Shown here: positions 26,052 to 35,775 of the stretch, in pieces
How the letters are laid out: every line of letters begins with the position of its first letter
Numbering within the stretch: the first letter of the stretch is position 1
DNA from: Salibaculum griseiflavum
GTDB lineage: Bacteria; Pseudomonadota; Alphaproteobacteria; Rhodobacterales; Rhodobacteraceae
Reading direction: 5' to 3'
NCBI RefSeq assembly: GCF_003129565.1
Contig: NZ_QETF01000010.1
Span: forward strand, 34,207-98,206
DNA: 64,000 nt
The notes under the pieces: generated by a model
Told to the model about the DNA's origin: nothing
The model's database searches: none
The model's input: the letters and a program-made list of their open reading frames with translations, nothing else
Program-made: the position numbers and the translations under genes

Positions 26052-27641
26052 CTAGCCGTTCGTCGGTTCCACGCTCCGTGCTGCAGGGGTCGCGGGTTGG
26101 GACAGTATTTGCGGCCCGGCATCGCGCGGTATGGGCAATCCGAGCCGGGCATAGAGCTCTGCCGGGGCATCGTGCCTGCGCATGTGCGTGCGCATGGTCA
26201 CGGTAAGCTCCAGCTCGATATCCGCGTCGCGAAACGGGCGCTCCTGTTTCGGGTCGGCGGCAAGATCATAGAGCACCGTTTCCGTGTCGAAGAAGACGGG
26301 TGGACCGAAATAGGGGTTAAACGGCGACTTCTCCAATGCCGGTGTGCGCAAGAGCCGGGCGCCCTTGGTGAAGTCAAAGGGGGCTACAAGATCGGCCTGC
26401 GCCAATTCATCAACCTCGAACAGGAAATTCAGGGTCGTCGGCATGACGGTGTATTGGAACAGCCCCTCGGTTGTCACGTGTTCGGGGTAGAGCATGAAGA
26501 CATGCCGCCCGTCGCAGATATTCACCGCGCTTCCGAAGGTTCCGAAGATGACCGCATCGCGAATGGGCTGGTCCCTCGCTAGCAAAGGCAGGATCGAGTG
26601 CCCGGTGACTTCGGGCGGCACCCCGCAATCGTGGAGCCCGAGGAAGGTCGGCATCAGGTCGGTCGTCTGGGTCAGGGACTGGCGCCGGCTGCCTCCTTGG
26701 TCCGCGTAATCGGGATGATAGGCGAAAAGGGGGATATGGGCGATCTCCTCGTAGATGGGCATCCGGTTCTTTGCCCACCAGTCATGTTCTCCCAGCAGGA
26801 ACCCGTGATCGGTCGAAACGATCAGGGCGGTGTCCTCCCACAGACCGTGTTCATCGAAATAGTCCAGCAGACGACCGAGTTGTTCGTCGCAGAAGGCAAG
26901 GTTGGCGCGGTAATGGGCGCTTAGTTCGCTGCATTCGTCCGGGCTTTCCTGCACCCGGCCATAGGGGGGCCAATCAAGGGTCGGCCCGTTGTAATCCGTC
27001 GGGAACTCCTCCTTGAACCGTTCCGGCGCGTTGAAGGGTTCGTGCGGATCGAAGGTCTCGATTTGCAGGAACCAATCGTCCGCGGCCCCGTTCTGGTCGA
27101 GGAAAGTGATCGCCGAGTCGAAGCATTGGGTCAGCGGATAGTCGCTTTCCTCGTGCAGGTGTTGGCGGTTGATGATGTGATGATACTGATCGACGCCGCG
27201 CGTCTCGCTGTATTGCAGCGGGTGATATTGCTGCTTCAGCTTGGGCCAGTCGGGTGCGACTTCGGCCTGCCATGCGTCGCCATGCTGACCGCGCAGGTAT
27301 TCCCATGTTGTGTAGCGGGTGTGATAGGTGGCCCCGCCGTCGCGGAAATACTGCAAGTGATCGGTGATCAAATGTGAATAGACGCCCGATGCTTCGAGGA
27401 TCTCGGGGAACGAATTGTCAAAGGGTTCCATCGGCCCCCAGGATCGGTGCATGAAACTCAGTCTGCCGGTCTGCATGTCGCGACGGGCCGGGATGCAGGG
27501 CATGGAGCCGACATAGTGATTGTCAAAGGTGACGGAGCGCGCCGCGAGGCGGTCGAAATTCGGTGTCTTGATGGTTTTCGCGCCATAGGGACCAAGCGAA
27601 AGGCGGTTCAGCGAGTCGAATAGAACAAATACGGTGCGCAT
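26052..27641 (-). CDS. Cys-type sulfatase
   Basis: 529 aa. Type I sulfatase signature C-x-P-x-R is present as MPCIPARRDMQTGR, with Cys49 as the residue to be converted to formylglycine. The metal-binding N-terminal VLFDSLNRLSLGPYG and the STDHGFLLGEHDWWAKN block with the second metal site are also present. It hydrolyses a sulfate ester. No signal peptide is seen, so it is probably cytoplasmic, which fits uptake of an organosulfate by the divergent transporter (inference). ATG 27641 has GGAAAGGG before it. The substrate cannot be told. Confidence 0.93.
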   Translation of the reverse strand: MRTVFVLFDSLNRLSLGPYGAKTIKTPNFDRLAARSVTFDNHYVGSMPCIPARRDMQTGRLSFMHRSWGPMEPFDNSFPEILEASGVYSHLITDHLQYFRDGGATYHTRYTTWEYLRGQHGDAWQAEVAPDWPKLKQQYHPLQYSETRGVDQYHHIINRQHLHEESDYPLTQCFDSAITFLDQNGAADDWFLQIETFDPHEPFNAPERFKEEFPTDYNGPTLDWPPYGRVQESPDECSELSAHYRANLAFCDEQLGRLLDYFDEHGLWEDTALIVSTDHGFLLGEHDWWAKNRMPIYEEIAHIPLFAYHPDYADQGGSRRQSLTQTTDLMPTFLGLHDCGVPPEVTGHSILPLLARDQPIRDAVIFGTFGSAVNICDGRHVFMLYPEHVTTEGLFQYTVMPTTLNFLFEVDELAQADLVAPFDFTKGARLLRTPALEKSPFNPYFGPPVFFDTETVLYDLAADPKQERPFRDADIELELTVTMRTHMRRHDAPAELYARLGLPIPRDAGPQILSQPATPAARSVEPTNG

Positions 27642-27936
27642 GAGGCCCTTTCCGTTGAGTGCAGAGCCCACGTCCCGGGCCCATGTCGAGCCTAACAAGC
27701 AGGGAAATGCTTCGAAAATATTGTTTTTGAATGAGATGATAGCAAAATGTTATACCGACCGTGGTGCGCGGCTTTCCCCATCCCATGCCTAAAAGCTATC
27801 AGTTAAGCGCAAAGTGATATTTGAAATAGAAGATTTCGGCTGCCTATAGTCGATCCATCGGGGCCTGCAAGAGGAGATCGGGCCTGCCGAAATCCGCAAC
27901 AACGCCCGCTAGGGGCGCCCGAATGGGAGGAACATA
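27642..27936. promoter_or_regulatory. Divergent promoter region, sulfatase and TTT transporter
   Basis: About 295 bp with a distinctly AT-rich part at 27705-27835, unlike neighbouring DNA. It must hold the promoters of both directions and a likely LysR site, but no clean T-N11-A palindrome could be fixed by eye. Ribosome site GGGAGGAAC lies before the transporter start at 27937. Confidence 0.5.
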
Positions 27937-28935
27937 ATGCCTATCTTCAACCTCAAATCGGCTTTGGCAGGTCTTGCGCTTGCCGCTGCCGCCACCACCG
28001 CGCAGGCGGAATTCCCCGAGCGGGACATCGAGGTGATTTTCCCGTGGCCGCCCGGTGTCACCATGACTTCCAGCCAGGTCATGGCGGAAGCCATGAGCGA
28101 GGAGCTGGGCGTGAATGTGACCGTGATCTCCACACCAGGTGGGACCGGCGTCAAGGCAATGGAAACCGCGATGAACCGGCCCGCCGATGGCTACACGATT
28201 TTCGACGGTTGGGTTGCGCCCATGGTCGTGCAGTCTTTGCTTGGCAACATAGATGCCGACCATACCGCTTTCACGCCGCTCTATGCGTTGGGGGCCGTGC
28301 CGAATTCGGTGATCGTGCGGGCCGATGACGACCGCTTCCCGGACTTTGAGTCTCTCGTCCAATACATGAAGGATAACCCTGGCGATCTTCGCTACACCTC
28401 CGGCGCCTACGGGAACCTGCCCCATGTTGGCCTGGCCAACATGTTCAAGGCGACGGACACCGTGGCGCAGCATGTGCCCTATGCCGGGCTCGAAGAGGCG
28501 CTCAAGGATATGCGTGGCGGTATTCTGGACTTCATGGCCGGCAACCCGGGTTTCGTGCGCGCCAATAGCGAGCATGTCCGGGTCCTGACGGCGCTGAGCG
28601 ACCTGCAGTCGGTTCAGGACATCTTTGGCGGCGTTCCGTTGATCGCCGAGTCCGAGGCGGTGGATTACCCGCTGACCGGCCTCGCACCGATGGGCTGGAG
28701 TTGGTATGTTGTGCCCAATGGGACCCCGGAAGAGCATGTGGAGGTTCTGCGTGAAGCCATGGCCGCAGCGCTGGAGCGTCCCGAGGTCAAGGGATACTTC
28801 GAAAGCATCGGCCGTCCGCTACTGGGCTATCCGCCCGAGGACTATATCGAGACCGTGGACGCCGTTCGTGAACAGCTCTCTACCGCGACCGATGCGATCG
28901 AGTGGGAAGCAGAGAAGCTGGGCTCGATCCAGTAA
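27937..28935 (+). CDS. tctC: Tripartite tricarboxylate transporter, substrate-binding protein
   Basis: 332 aa. A signal peptide ends near residue 24 (TTAQA) and a Bug/TctC fold follows: FPERDIEVIFPWPPGVTMTSSQV, STPGGTGVKAMETAMNRPADGYT, YTSGAYGNLPHV. It binds a carboxylated or acidic solute in the periplasm and feeds the TctAB membrane proteins. Divergent placement from a sulfatase and activator suggests a sulfated organic acid or sulfate ester as substrate (inference). A strong hairpin after its stop would give excess binding protein. Confidence 0.92.
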   Translation: MPIFNLKSALAGLALAAAATTAQAEFPERDIEVIFPWPPGVTMTSSQVMAEAMSEELGVNVTVISTPGGTGVKAMETAMNRPADGYTIFDGWVAPMVVQSLLGNIDADHTAFTPLYALGAVPNSVIVRADDDRFPDFESLVQYMKDNPGDLRYTSGAYGNLPHVGLANMFKATDTVAQHVPYAGLEEALKDMRGGILDFMAGNPGFVRANSEHVRVLTALSDLQSVQDIFGGVPLIAESEAVDYPLTGLAPMGWSWYVVPNGTPEEHVEVLREAMAAALERPEVKGYFESIGRPLLGYPPEDYIETVDAVREQLSTATDAIEWEAEKLGSIQ

Positions 28936-28962
28936 GCGCGGCCACCTCTCAGCCGCAAGAAA

Positions 28963-28994
28963 CGTGGCCCGGTCGTCCTCTCGCCCGGGCCACG
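28963..28994 (+). terminator. Hairpin between tctC and tctB
   Basis: Perfect 10-bp stem, CGTGGCCCGG against CCGGGCCACG, with a 12-base loop. There is no T-run, so it probably acts as a stabiliser or attenuator that lowers tctBA expression relative to tctC, as with the polyol binding-protein gene in this window. Confidence 0.55.
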
Positions 28995-29033
28995 ATCCTA
29001 TCCAGCACCACCAGAGACAGGAGCAGTGTTGCC

Positions 29034-29576
29034 ATGGCCCGTTCGAAGCCCCCGTCCGACGCAACGCAACTGGGAAGTGGTCTGCCGAAGCATCCAATTT
29101 GGCGGCACATGCCCGCGGTCTTGCTGACTGTTCCGTGCGGCCTGGTATTCTACGAAGCGGCAACCACGTTGACCGAACAGGGTTATGCCTCGGGAACCCC
29201 GATCAGCAACGCGGCCTTATATCCGCGCCTGCTCGCGGGGGTGTTGCTGGCCCTGTTGGCCCTGCAGGTGGTGTCGGATGTTCGGTCAGGTCCCGAGGCT
29301 GCGGGGGCTGAACCCGCGGCTGCGCCGGACAGGCCGGGCCAGATGGCATATGCTGCGCTCGGCATGGTCGCCTATGTCTTGCTGTTGCCCGTTCTGGGGT
29401 TCCTCCTGGCGACGCCGGTTTTCGTCCTGGCACTATTGCTGACGCTTGGCGACCGTAATCCGGTAACACTGGCCGCTCTGCCACTTGGGGTCACGCTTGG
29501 TTGTCTGGCCGTGTTCCAGGGCCTTTTCAATGTCAACCTTCCCCGGGGCCTCCTGGGGATCGCTGTGAATCTCTGA
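29034..29576 (+). CDS. tctB: Tripartite tricarboxylate transporter, small membrane subunit
   Basis: 180 aa with four hydrophobic helices (MPAVLLTVPCGLVFYEAA, LYPRLLAGVLLALLALQVV, AYAALGMVAYVLLLPVLGFLL, VTLAALPLGVTLGCLAVFQ) and the TctB ending GLFNVNLPRGLLG. ATG 29034 (MARSKPPSD) has GACAGGAG before it. It is followed after 13 bases by the large membrane subunit. Confidence 0.88.
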   Translation: MARSKPPSDATQLGSGLPKHPIWRHMPAVLLTVPCGLVFYEAATTLTEQGYASGTPISNAALYPRLLAGVLLALLALQVVSDVRSGPEAAGAEPAAAPDRPGQMAYAALGMVAYVLLLPVLGFLLATPVFVLALLLTLGDRNPVTLAALPLGVTLGCLAVFQGLFNVNLPRGLLGIAVNL

Positions 29577-29589
29577 GCCGGAGGTTGCC

Positions 29590-31098
29590 ATGGGCATCGA
29601 CGCGCTGATCGCAGGATGGGAGCTGTTCGGGACACCGCTCGCCATTGCGATGACCATTTTCGGATGTTTCCTCGGACTCATCATCGGGGTCATGCCCGGG
29701 CTGGGGCCACTGATGGGGATCATATTGCTGCTTCCGGCGGTGTTTCACCTGCCGCCCGTCGCCGCGATGGGCGCACTGATTGCGATCTTTGTCGGGGGGT
29801 CCTGTGGCGGTGCCGTTTCGGCCATTGTTCTGCGCATCCCGGGCACCCCCATCGCGGCTGCGACCCTGCTGGACGGCTACCCAATGGCACAGAAGGGCCG
29901 GGCGGGCGAAGCCATAGGTCTGGCGATCTCCGCATCTGCTGTCGGTGGCATCATCGGCGGCATCATCCTGATCGCATTGGCGCCCGTGCTGGCGGATTTC
30001 GCCCTGCGCTTCGGGCCGCCTGAATATTTCGCGCTGACCCTGCTGGGTCTGATCGCCATCGCGGTGGTCGGCCGCGAGGCGCCGCTCAAGGGATTCATCA
30101 CCGGCGTCTTGGGCCTGTTGATCGCCACCATCGGCACAGACGCGATTTCCAACGCGCAACGGTTCACTTTCGGCCATTTCGAACTGTCGAGCGGCTTTCA
30201 CATCGTCGCCATCGTCGTTGGCCTTTTCGCCGTATCCGAAGTGCTTTTCCAGGTTCGTGGCGGAGGCTTGCTGGAGGCGCCAAAGGTGCCGCGTGTGCGC
30301 ATTTCCCTTTTCTCGCTCGTTCTGCTCTTGAAGCACCCGGTCAACCTCGTGCGCTCCAGCGCCATTGGCACGTTCTTCGGGTCGCTGCCGGGCGCGGGCG
30401 GGGTGATCAGCGCCTTCAGCTCCTACGCTGTCGCCAAGGCGCAGGCCCGTCCGGAAGACGGCTATGGAGAGGGCGCCGAAGGTGGTGTGGTGGCGACCGA
30501 AGCGGCCAATAACGCATCTGCCGGGGGAACGCTGATCCCCACCATGGCGCTGGGCGTTCCAGGCGACGCCTCGGCGGCAGTTCTGATGAGCGCGCTGATC
30601 CTGTTCGGTTATTTCCCCGGCCCCGAACTCTTCGAACAGAACCTCGACGTCGCCGGCGGTATGTTCCTCGCCTACATCTTTGCCAATGTCGCGTTGGCGG
30701 GTCTCGGTTTTCTCATGACCCCGGTGTTTCTGTCGGTGCTGCGCCTGCGCAAGGTGCACCTGCTGCCCGTTGTCGTGATGCTGAGCGTGATGGGAACCTT
30801 TGCGCTGCAATCTTCGGTCTTCGATTTGTGGAGCATGCTGGGCTTCGGCGCGTTGGGGTATTTCCTGCGCCTCCATGGCTATCCGTTGGCGCCCATCGTA
30901 ATCGGTGTGGTTTTGGGACCGATTTGCGAGTCCAATTTCCGCCGCTCGCTGCTTATCTCTCGCGATGGGCTATCCATCTTTTGGGAGCGTGAGATCACCT
31001 TCACCATACTTCTCGTCACGGTTCTTGTTGTTCTTTGGGGCCTGGTCGGAAAGGGTGTGTCCCGTTGGCTGAAGCGGCAGTTCCAGCGCGCAACCTAG
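29590..31098 (+). CDS. tctA: Tripartite tricarboxylate transporter, large membrane subunit
   Basis: 502 aa, about twelve transmembrane helices. TctA hallmarks are the GVMPGLGPLMGIILLLP repeat near the N-terminus, GGSCGGAVSAIVLRIPGTP, and the second-half repeat GSLPGAGGVISAFSSYAVAK with NNASAGGTLIPTMALGVPG. It is the channel subunit driven by an ion gradient. It ends with TAG. Confidence 0.95.
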   Translation: MGIDALIAGWELFGTPLAIAMTIFGCFLGLIIGVMPGLGPLMGIILLLPAVFHLPPVAAMGALIAIFVGGSCGGAVSAIVLRIPGTPIAAATLLDGYPMAQKGRAGEAIGLAISASAVGGIIGGIILIALAPVLADFALRFGPPEYFALTLLGLIAIAVVGREAPLKGFITGVLGLLIATIGTDAISNAQRFTFGHFELSSGFHIVAIVVGLFAVSEVLFQVRGGGLLEAPKVPRVRISLFSLVLLLKHPVNLVRSSAIGTFFGSLPGAGGVISAFSSYAVAKAQARPEDGYGEGAEGGVVATEAANNASAGGTLIPTMALGVPGDASAAVLMSALILFGYFPGPELFEQNLDVAGGMFLAYIFANVALAGLGFLMTPVFLSVLRLRKVHLLPVVVMLSVMGTFALQSSVFDLWSMLGFGALGYFLRLHGYPLAPIVIGVVLGPICESNFRRSLLISRDGLSIFWEREITFTILLVTVLVVLWGLVGKGVSRWLKRQFQRAT

Positions 31099-31498
31099 AT
31101 TGCGCCAGCATCCAGTTTGCCGTCGAGAAGTCAGACGTTCGCACAACTGTGACCCTCGTGGTTCGAGAGAGCCCGGGCTGGCACTTGGAACTGGTGATGG
31201 CGTCGCCTGAACCGGTGGAACTGACCAGCCCCCATCCGGCCCCCAACCATTGAGAGCTGCCCGCTTGATATAGATGAATTCTTGTCTGATCAGGGTTGGT
31301 TAGGCTTTGACCCAGAGGACTATCATCATGACTCGCAGGCTCTGGAAGGCGATCCTGACTTTCCTGTTCGTAGCGGCGACGGCGGTCGTTTCGGCTGAAA
31401 CTTGCATCCGCTGAGAGGCGCATGAATATCCGTTAGAGGCCGTTGTACGCTACAGCTTGACCCTCACTTGCGCATGAAATACAGACTTCGAGCAGCGA
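31099..31498. other. Intergenic region between tctA and tRNA-Gly
   Basis: 400 bp without a recognised gene. The only interesting frame is a 28-codon signal-peptide-like peptide at 31328-31414, listed separately. No terminator for tctA was found. Confidence 0.5.
31328..31414 (+). CDS. 28-codon exported-peptide-like ORF (tentative)
   Basis: It reads MTRRLWKAILTF, then LFVAATAVVSAETCIR and a stop. That is a near-perfect Sec signal peptide with cleavage after VSA, followed by only five residues. AGAGGA lies eight to nine bases before the ATG. It may be a tiny peptide gene, or the preserved 5' end of an exported protein whose body has been deleted. No homologue is recognised. Confidence 0.3.
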   Translation: MTRRLWKAILTFLFVAATAVVSAETCIR

Positions 31499-31572
31499 GC
31501 GGGTATGGTGAAATGGTATCACACGAGCCTTCCAAGCTCTTGGTGCGGGTTCGATTCCCGCTACCCGCTCCA
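31499..31572 (+). tRNA. tRNA-Gly (anticodon TCC)
   Basis: A 74-nt cloverleaf with encoded CCA. Acceptor stem GCGGGTA pairs with TACCCGC; D arm GTG..CAC; anticodon loop CTTCCAA; T arm CGGGTTCGATTCCCG. Anticodon TCC reads GGA/GGG glycine codons. Confidence 0.95.
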
Positions 31573-31832
31573 AGAAGCCCCATTGCACATCCTGCCTGCC
31601 GCGACGGCCGTATGTCTCTCTCCTGGTGCGCTGAAGATTAGTGGCTTTCTCTATCGTCGTGTCTGCTGGTCGGACGATGTGGCTCCCTTCGTCACGAGTG
31701 CCCCTGCGAGGGCGACACATCGCCAAGAGACGCGGTGAAATGCAGCGTTGGTCGCGCTGCGGCAGGCAGAGACTTGTGCTTTGCCGGGCCTGTGGCTAAG
31801 TCAGCCCGGCAACAGGACGACACCGGGGACCC

Positions 31833-33626
31833 ATGGCACGACCACCGCGCAGCAATGACGAGGACCGCGAAAAGTCCAAGCGCGTTGGCGCCCTGGCCGA
31901 GCTCTGGCCATTTCTGCGCCCGTATCGGGTGATGATGGCCGCGGCGATCCTGGCGCTGATCCTGACAGCGGTGATTTCGCTTTTGCTACCCATCGCGGTG
32001 CGTCGCGTGGTGGACAATTTCGAAACCTCATCGGCGCAGCTGCTGGATCAGTATTTCGGTGTGGCGCTGGCATTCGCGGGTCTTTTGGCGCTGGGGACCG
32101 CGGTTCGATATTACCTCGTTACCCGGCTGGGAGAGCGCGTGGTTGCCGATATCCGCACCGCCGTGTTCGACCGGATGATTTCCATGTCTCCGGCCTTCTA
32201 CGAGAGGATCATGACCGGCGAGGTTCTCAGCCGGATCACCACGGACACGACCCTTATCCTCAGCGTCATCGGCTCGTCGGTCTCGGTCGCCTTGCGCAAC
32301 GTGCTGATCTTCCTTGGCGGGCTGGTGCTGATGCTGTTCACCTCGGCCAAGCTGACCGGGCTCGTGCTGCTGATCGTGCCGGCGGTGATCGTGCCGATCG
32401 TGGTTCTCGGGCGGCGCTTGCGGTCGCTGAGCCGGGAAAACCAGGACTGGATCGCGGCCTCATCGGGCAATGCCTCAGAGGCGCTCTTGTCCGTCCAGAC
32501 CGTGCAGGCCTTCACCCATGAGGCGCCCAGCCGGGACCAGTTTCATGACGTGACGGAGAAGAGCTTTGTCGCCGCGCGCCGCCGGATCGGCGTCCGCGCC
32601 TCGATGACCGCGATCGTGATCTTCCTGATCTTCGCCGGGGTCGTGGGCGTCTTGTGGATCGGTGCGCGGGACGTGCGCGCGGCGGACATGTCCATCGGTG
32701 AGCTGGTCCAGTTCGTGATCTATTCCGTCATGGTCGCCGGGGCCGTCGGTGCCCTGACCGAGATCTGGGGTGAATTGCAGCGGGCCGCCGGGGCAACGGA
32801 ACGTCTGGTCGAGTTGCTCAATTCCGCGGACGCGGTGCACGATCCGGCCGAGCCGCTGCCCGCGCCGGGGACCCGTCAGGGCGAAATCGCCTTCGAGAAT
32901 GTCACGTTCAGCTACCCGTCGCGGCCGGATCAACAGGCGCTGCACGGCATCGACCTGCATGTGCAGCCCGGCGAGACCGTGGCACTTGTCGGGCCGTCCG
33001 GGGCCGGCAAGACGACGATCATCCAGCTTCTTTTGCGGTTCTACGACCCGGCCAGCGGCACCGTCAGGTTCGACGGAGTGGACCTGCGCGACATGGCCCG
33101 TGCCGATTTCCGCCGCCATATCGCGCTGGTGCCGCAGGACCCGGTGATCTTTGCCGATACCGCGCGCGAAAACATTCGCTTCGGCCGGCCGGACGCCACC
33201 GATGAAGAGGTCGAGGCCGCGGCCCGCGCGGCCGCCGCCGACGATTTTCTGCGCGCGCTGCCTCAAGGCTATGACAGCTATGTGGGCGAACGCGGCGTGA
33301 TGCTGTCGGGTGGCCAGAAGCAGCGTATTGCCATTGCCCGCGCCATCCTGCGCGACGCCCCGGTGCTGCTGCTGGACGAGGCGACGAGCGCGCTGGATGC
33401 GGAAAGCGAACGCGCGGTGCAACATGCGGTCGATACCCTCTCGCAGGACCGCACCACGCTGATCGTGGCGCACCGGCTGGCGACGGTGAAGAAGGCCGAC
33501 CGTATCGTGGTCTTCGAAGATGGCCGCATCGTCGCTCAGGGCACGCATGACGCGCTGGTGGCCGAGGGCGGGCTCTATGCAAGGCTGGCCCGGCTGCAAT
33601 TCACCGAAGGGCTGGCCGCCGAATAG
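31833..33626 (+). CDS. ABC exporter, fused membrane and ATPase domains
   Basis: 597 aa half-transporter of the MsbA/multidrug or lipid exporter type. Six hydrophobic helices fill the first 320 residues. Walker A GPSGAGKTT is near residue 387, signature LSGGQKQR near 491, Walker B VLLLDEATSALD near 511, and H-loop IVAHRL near 545. It works as a homodimer in the inner membrane. The substrate cannot be told and neighbours give no hint. It ends TAG. A hydrophilic N-terminal 25 residues (PPRSNDEDREKSKRVG) precede the first helix. Confidence 0.92.
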   Translation: MARPPRSNDEDREKSKRVGALAELWPFLRPYRVMMAAAILALILTAVISLLLPIAVRRVVDNFETSSAQLLDQYFGVALAFAGLLALGTAVRYYLVTRLGERVVADIRTAVFDRMISMSPAFYERIMTGEVLSRITTDTTLILSVIGSSVSVALRNVLIFLGGLVLMLFTSAKLTGLVLLIVPAVIVPIVVLGRRLRSLSRENQDWIAASSGNASEALLSVQTVQAFTHEAPSRDQFHDVTEKSFVAARRRIGVRASMTAIVIFLIFAGVVGVLWIGARDVRAADMSIGELVQFVIYSVMVAGAVGALTEIWGELQRAAGATERLVELLNSADAVHDPAEPLPAPGTRQGEIAFENVTFSYPSRPDQQALHGIDLHVQPGETVALVGPSGAGKTTIIQLLLRFYDPASGTVRFDGVDLRDMARADFRRHIALVPQDPVIFADTARENIRFGRPDATDEEVEAAARAAAADDFLRALPQGYDSYVGERGVMLSGGQKQRIAIARAILRDAPVLLLDEATSALDAESERAVQHAVDTLSQDRTTLIVAHRLATVKKADRIVVFEDGRIVAQGTHDALVAEGGLYARLARLQFTEGLAAE

Positions 33627-33759
33627 TCCGATGCGTGAAGTGACGGCGCGTCGTGTCGGCCGATAACGCTTGTCTTGAGCGGTGCGAATCCGCATCTTTC
33701 CCTGCAAGGAGAGGCCCGGCCATGATGGAACGGGCCGCGGGAACAGGGAGGAGACGACC

Positions 33760-35643
33760 ATGAGCTTTGCCTCGATGGCCGATCGCAATGCAATCGAACA
33801 GGAAATGCCGTGGGAAGAGCGGGATATGCCCACGACGCTCTTTCAGCTTTTGTCGCAGACCGAGGCAGAACATGGCCGGCGCAATGCGTTCACCTTCCAG
33901 ATGTTTTCCGATCCCAAGGCCCCGGCCGAAACGCTGACCTGGACGGGCCTCAAGGACAAGGTCAGCCAGGCGGCCAACATGTTCCGCGGACTGGGCATCG
34001 GCGAGGAAGACGTCGTCGCCTTCCTGCTGCCCAATTGCACGGAAACCGCGCTGACCTATCTGGGAGGCGCCGTTGCGGGGATCGTCAACCCGATCAATCC
34101 GCTGCTGGAGGCCGAACAGATCGCCGGTATCCTGCGAGAGACCAACGCCAAGGTTCTGGTCACGCTCAAGGCCTTTCCCAAGACCGACGTGGCCCAGAAG
34201 GCGGCCGAGGCGGTGGCGCTGGCCCCCAACGTGGAAACCGTGATCGAGGTGGACCTTCTGCGCTACCTGACCGGGCTGAAGAAATTCATCGTGCCCATGA
34301 TCCGGCCGAAAAATCCGGTCAGCCACAAGGCCAAGGTGATCGACTTCAACCAGGAACTGGACCGCCACGCGCCCGTCCTCGCCTTCGAGGACAGCAAGGC
34401 CGACCGTGTCGCGGCCTATTTCCATACCGGTGGCACCACGGGCATGCCGAAGGTCGCCCAGCACCGATATTCCGGCATCATCTACAATGCCTGGCTGGGC
34501 AAACGGTTGCTGTTCACCGAACAGGACGTGCAGATGACGCCGCTGCCCATGTTCCACGTCTTCGCGACCATCGTGTCGTTGGGGGCCTCTTTGGCCTCGG
34601 GGGCGCATATCGTCTTTCCGACGCCGCAGGGCTATCGCGGGGATGGCGTTTTCGACAATCTGTGGAAGCTGATCGAACGCTACAACGCGACTTTCCTGAT
34701 CGGCGTGCCCACGGCCCTGTCGGCCATGATGCAGCGCAAGGTGAATGCGGACATCTCGTCGTTGCAACTGGTGTTCTGTGGATCGTCGCCGCTTCCGGTC
34801 GAGCTATACAAGCGGTTCGAGAAGGCTGCCGACGTGACCATCTGCGAGGGCTACGGCCTGACCGAGGCGACCTGCCTTGTGTCGATCAACCCGCCGGACG
34901 GTGAAAAGAAGGTCGGCTCCATCGGTATTCCGTTTCCCTATTCGGATGTCAAGATCCTCGACCACACCGCCGATGGCCCGGCCGAGGCGCCGATCAACCA
35001 GATCGGCGAGATCTGCGTCGACAGCCCAGGTGTCTTCGAGGGCAAGACCTATACCCAGACCGAGAAGAATACCGGGCTGTTCCACCACGATCGCTACCTG
35101 CGCACCGGCGACCTGGGCCGGATCGACGAAGATGGCTACCTGTGGATCACGGGCCGCGCCAAGGACCTGATCATTCGCGGCGGCCACAATATCGACCCCG
35201 CCGAGATCGAAGAGGCGCTTGCCGGTCATGATGCCGTGGCCTTCGCCGCCGCCATCGGCCAGCCCGACGCCCATGCCGGGGAACTGCCCTGCGCCTATGT
35301 TGAACTGGTGGATGGCGCCAAGGTGAGCGAGGATGAGCTCATGCTGTTCGCCAACGAACGAATCCACGAGCGCGCAGCCCATATCAAGCACCTCGATATC
35401 CTGCCCGAGTTGCCCAAGACGGCGGTGGGCAAGACGCTCAAGAACGAGCTGCGCAAGCTGGCCATCGCCCGTGTCTATGGCGCGGCGCTGTCGGCGGCCG
35501 ATGTCGCCGCCGAGGTGGCCGAGGTGGAAGAGGACAAAAAGAAGGGTCTGGTCTGCTACCTGCGCAAGACCGGCACCGTGACCGACGCGGACGTGCAAAA
35601 GGCGCTGGGCACATTCACCCGCCCCTGGGAGTGGGCTGCGTAG
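33760..35643 (+). CDS. Acyl-CoA synthetase (AMP-forming)
   Basis: 627 aa member of the ANL superfamily. AMP-binding motif FHTGGTTGMPK is near residue 221, GYGLTEATC near 365, the TGDLGRIDEDGYLWITGRAKDLIIRGG hinge region near 450, and the C-terminal catalytic Lys in LPKTAVGKTLKNELR. It activates a fatty or other carboxylic acid to its CoA thioester via an adenylate. It is longer than usual; the extra C-terminal tail (from about 590) is charged. ATG 33760 with GGAGGAG is chosen. TAG stop, then a clear terminator. Confidence 0.92.
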   Translation: MSFASMADRNAIEQEMPWEERDMPTTLFQLLSQTEAEHGRRNAFTFQMFSDPKAPAETLTWTGLKDKVSQAANMFRGLGIGEEDVVAFLLPNCTETALTYLGGAVAGIVNPINPLLEAEQIAGILRETNAKVLVTLKAFPKTDVAQKAAEAVALAPNVETVIEVDLLRYLTGLKKFIVPMIRPKNPVSHKAKVIDFNQELDRHAPVLAFEDSKADRVAAYFHTGGTTGMPKVAQHRYSGIIYNAWLGKRLLFTEQDVQMTPLPMFHVFATIVSLGASLASGAHIVFPTPQGYRGDGVFDNLWKLIERYNATFLIGVPTALSAMMQRKVNADISSLQLVFCGSSPLPVELYKRFEKAADVTICEGYGLTEATCLVSINPPDGEKKVGSIGIPFPYSDVKILDHTADGPAEAPINQIGEICVDSPGVFEGKTYTQTEKNTGLFHHDRYLRTGDLGRIDEDGYLWITGRAKDLIIRGGHNIDPAEIEEALAGHDAVAFAAAIGQPDAHAGELPCAYVELVDGAKVSEDELMLFANERIHERAAHIKHLDILPELPKTAVGKTLKNELRKLAIARVYGAALSAADVAAEVAEVEEDKKKGLVCYLRKTGTVTDADVQKALGTFTRPWEWAA

Positions 35644-35677
35644 TCCCCGATCCACACCGGGACGTGACGACGGGAAA

Positions 35678-35706
35678 AGGGCGCCATCCGGCGCTCTTTT
35701 TCTTTT
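35678..35706 (+). terminator. Rho-independent terminator
   Basis: Stem AGGGCGCC-ATCC-GGCGCTCT (one G-T pair) followed by TTTTTCTTTT. It ends the acyl-CoA synthetase transcript; the tRNA-Thr gene lies beyond on the other strand. Confidence 0.85.
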
Positions 35707-35775
35707 CCGACACGGGCAAGGCCCATCGCAGGGGAGGTGCCGGTTCGTTCGCCGCGTCGATACATGTGGGGAAGA

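Noticed and set aside
29533..30876. Minus-strand open frame of 447 codons over tctA
   Set aside because: Glu/Gln/His-rich shadow of a membrane-protein gene, no start context.
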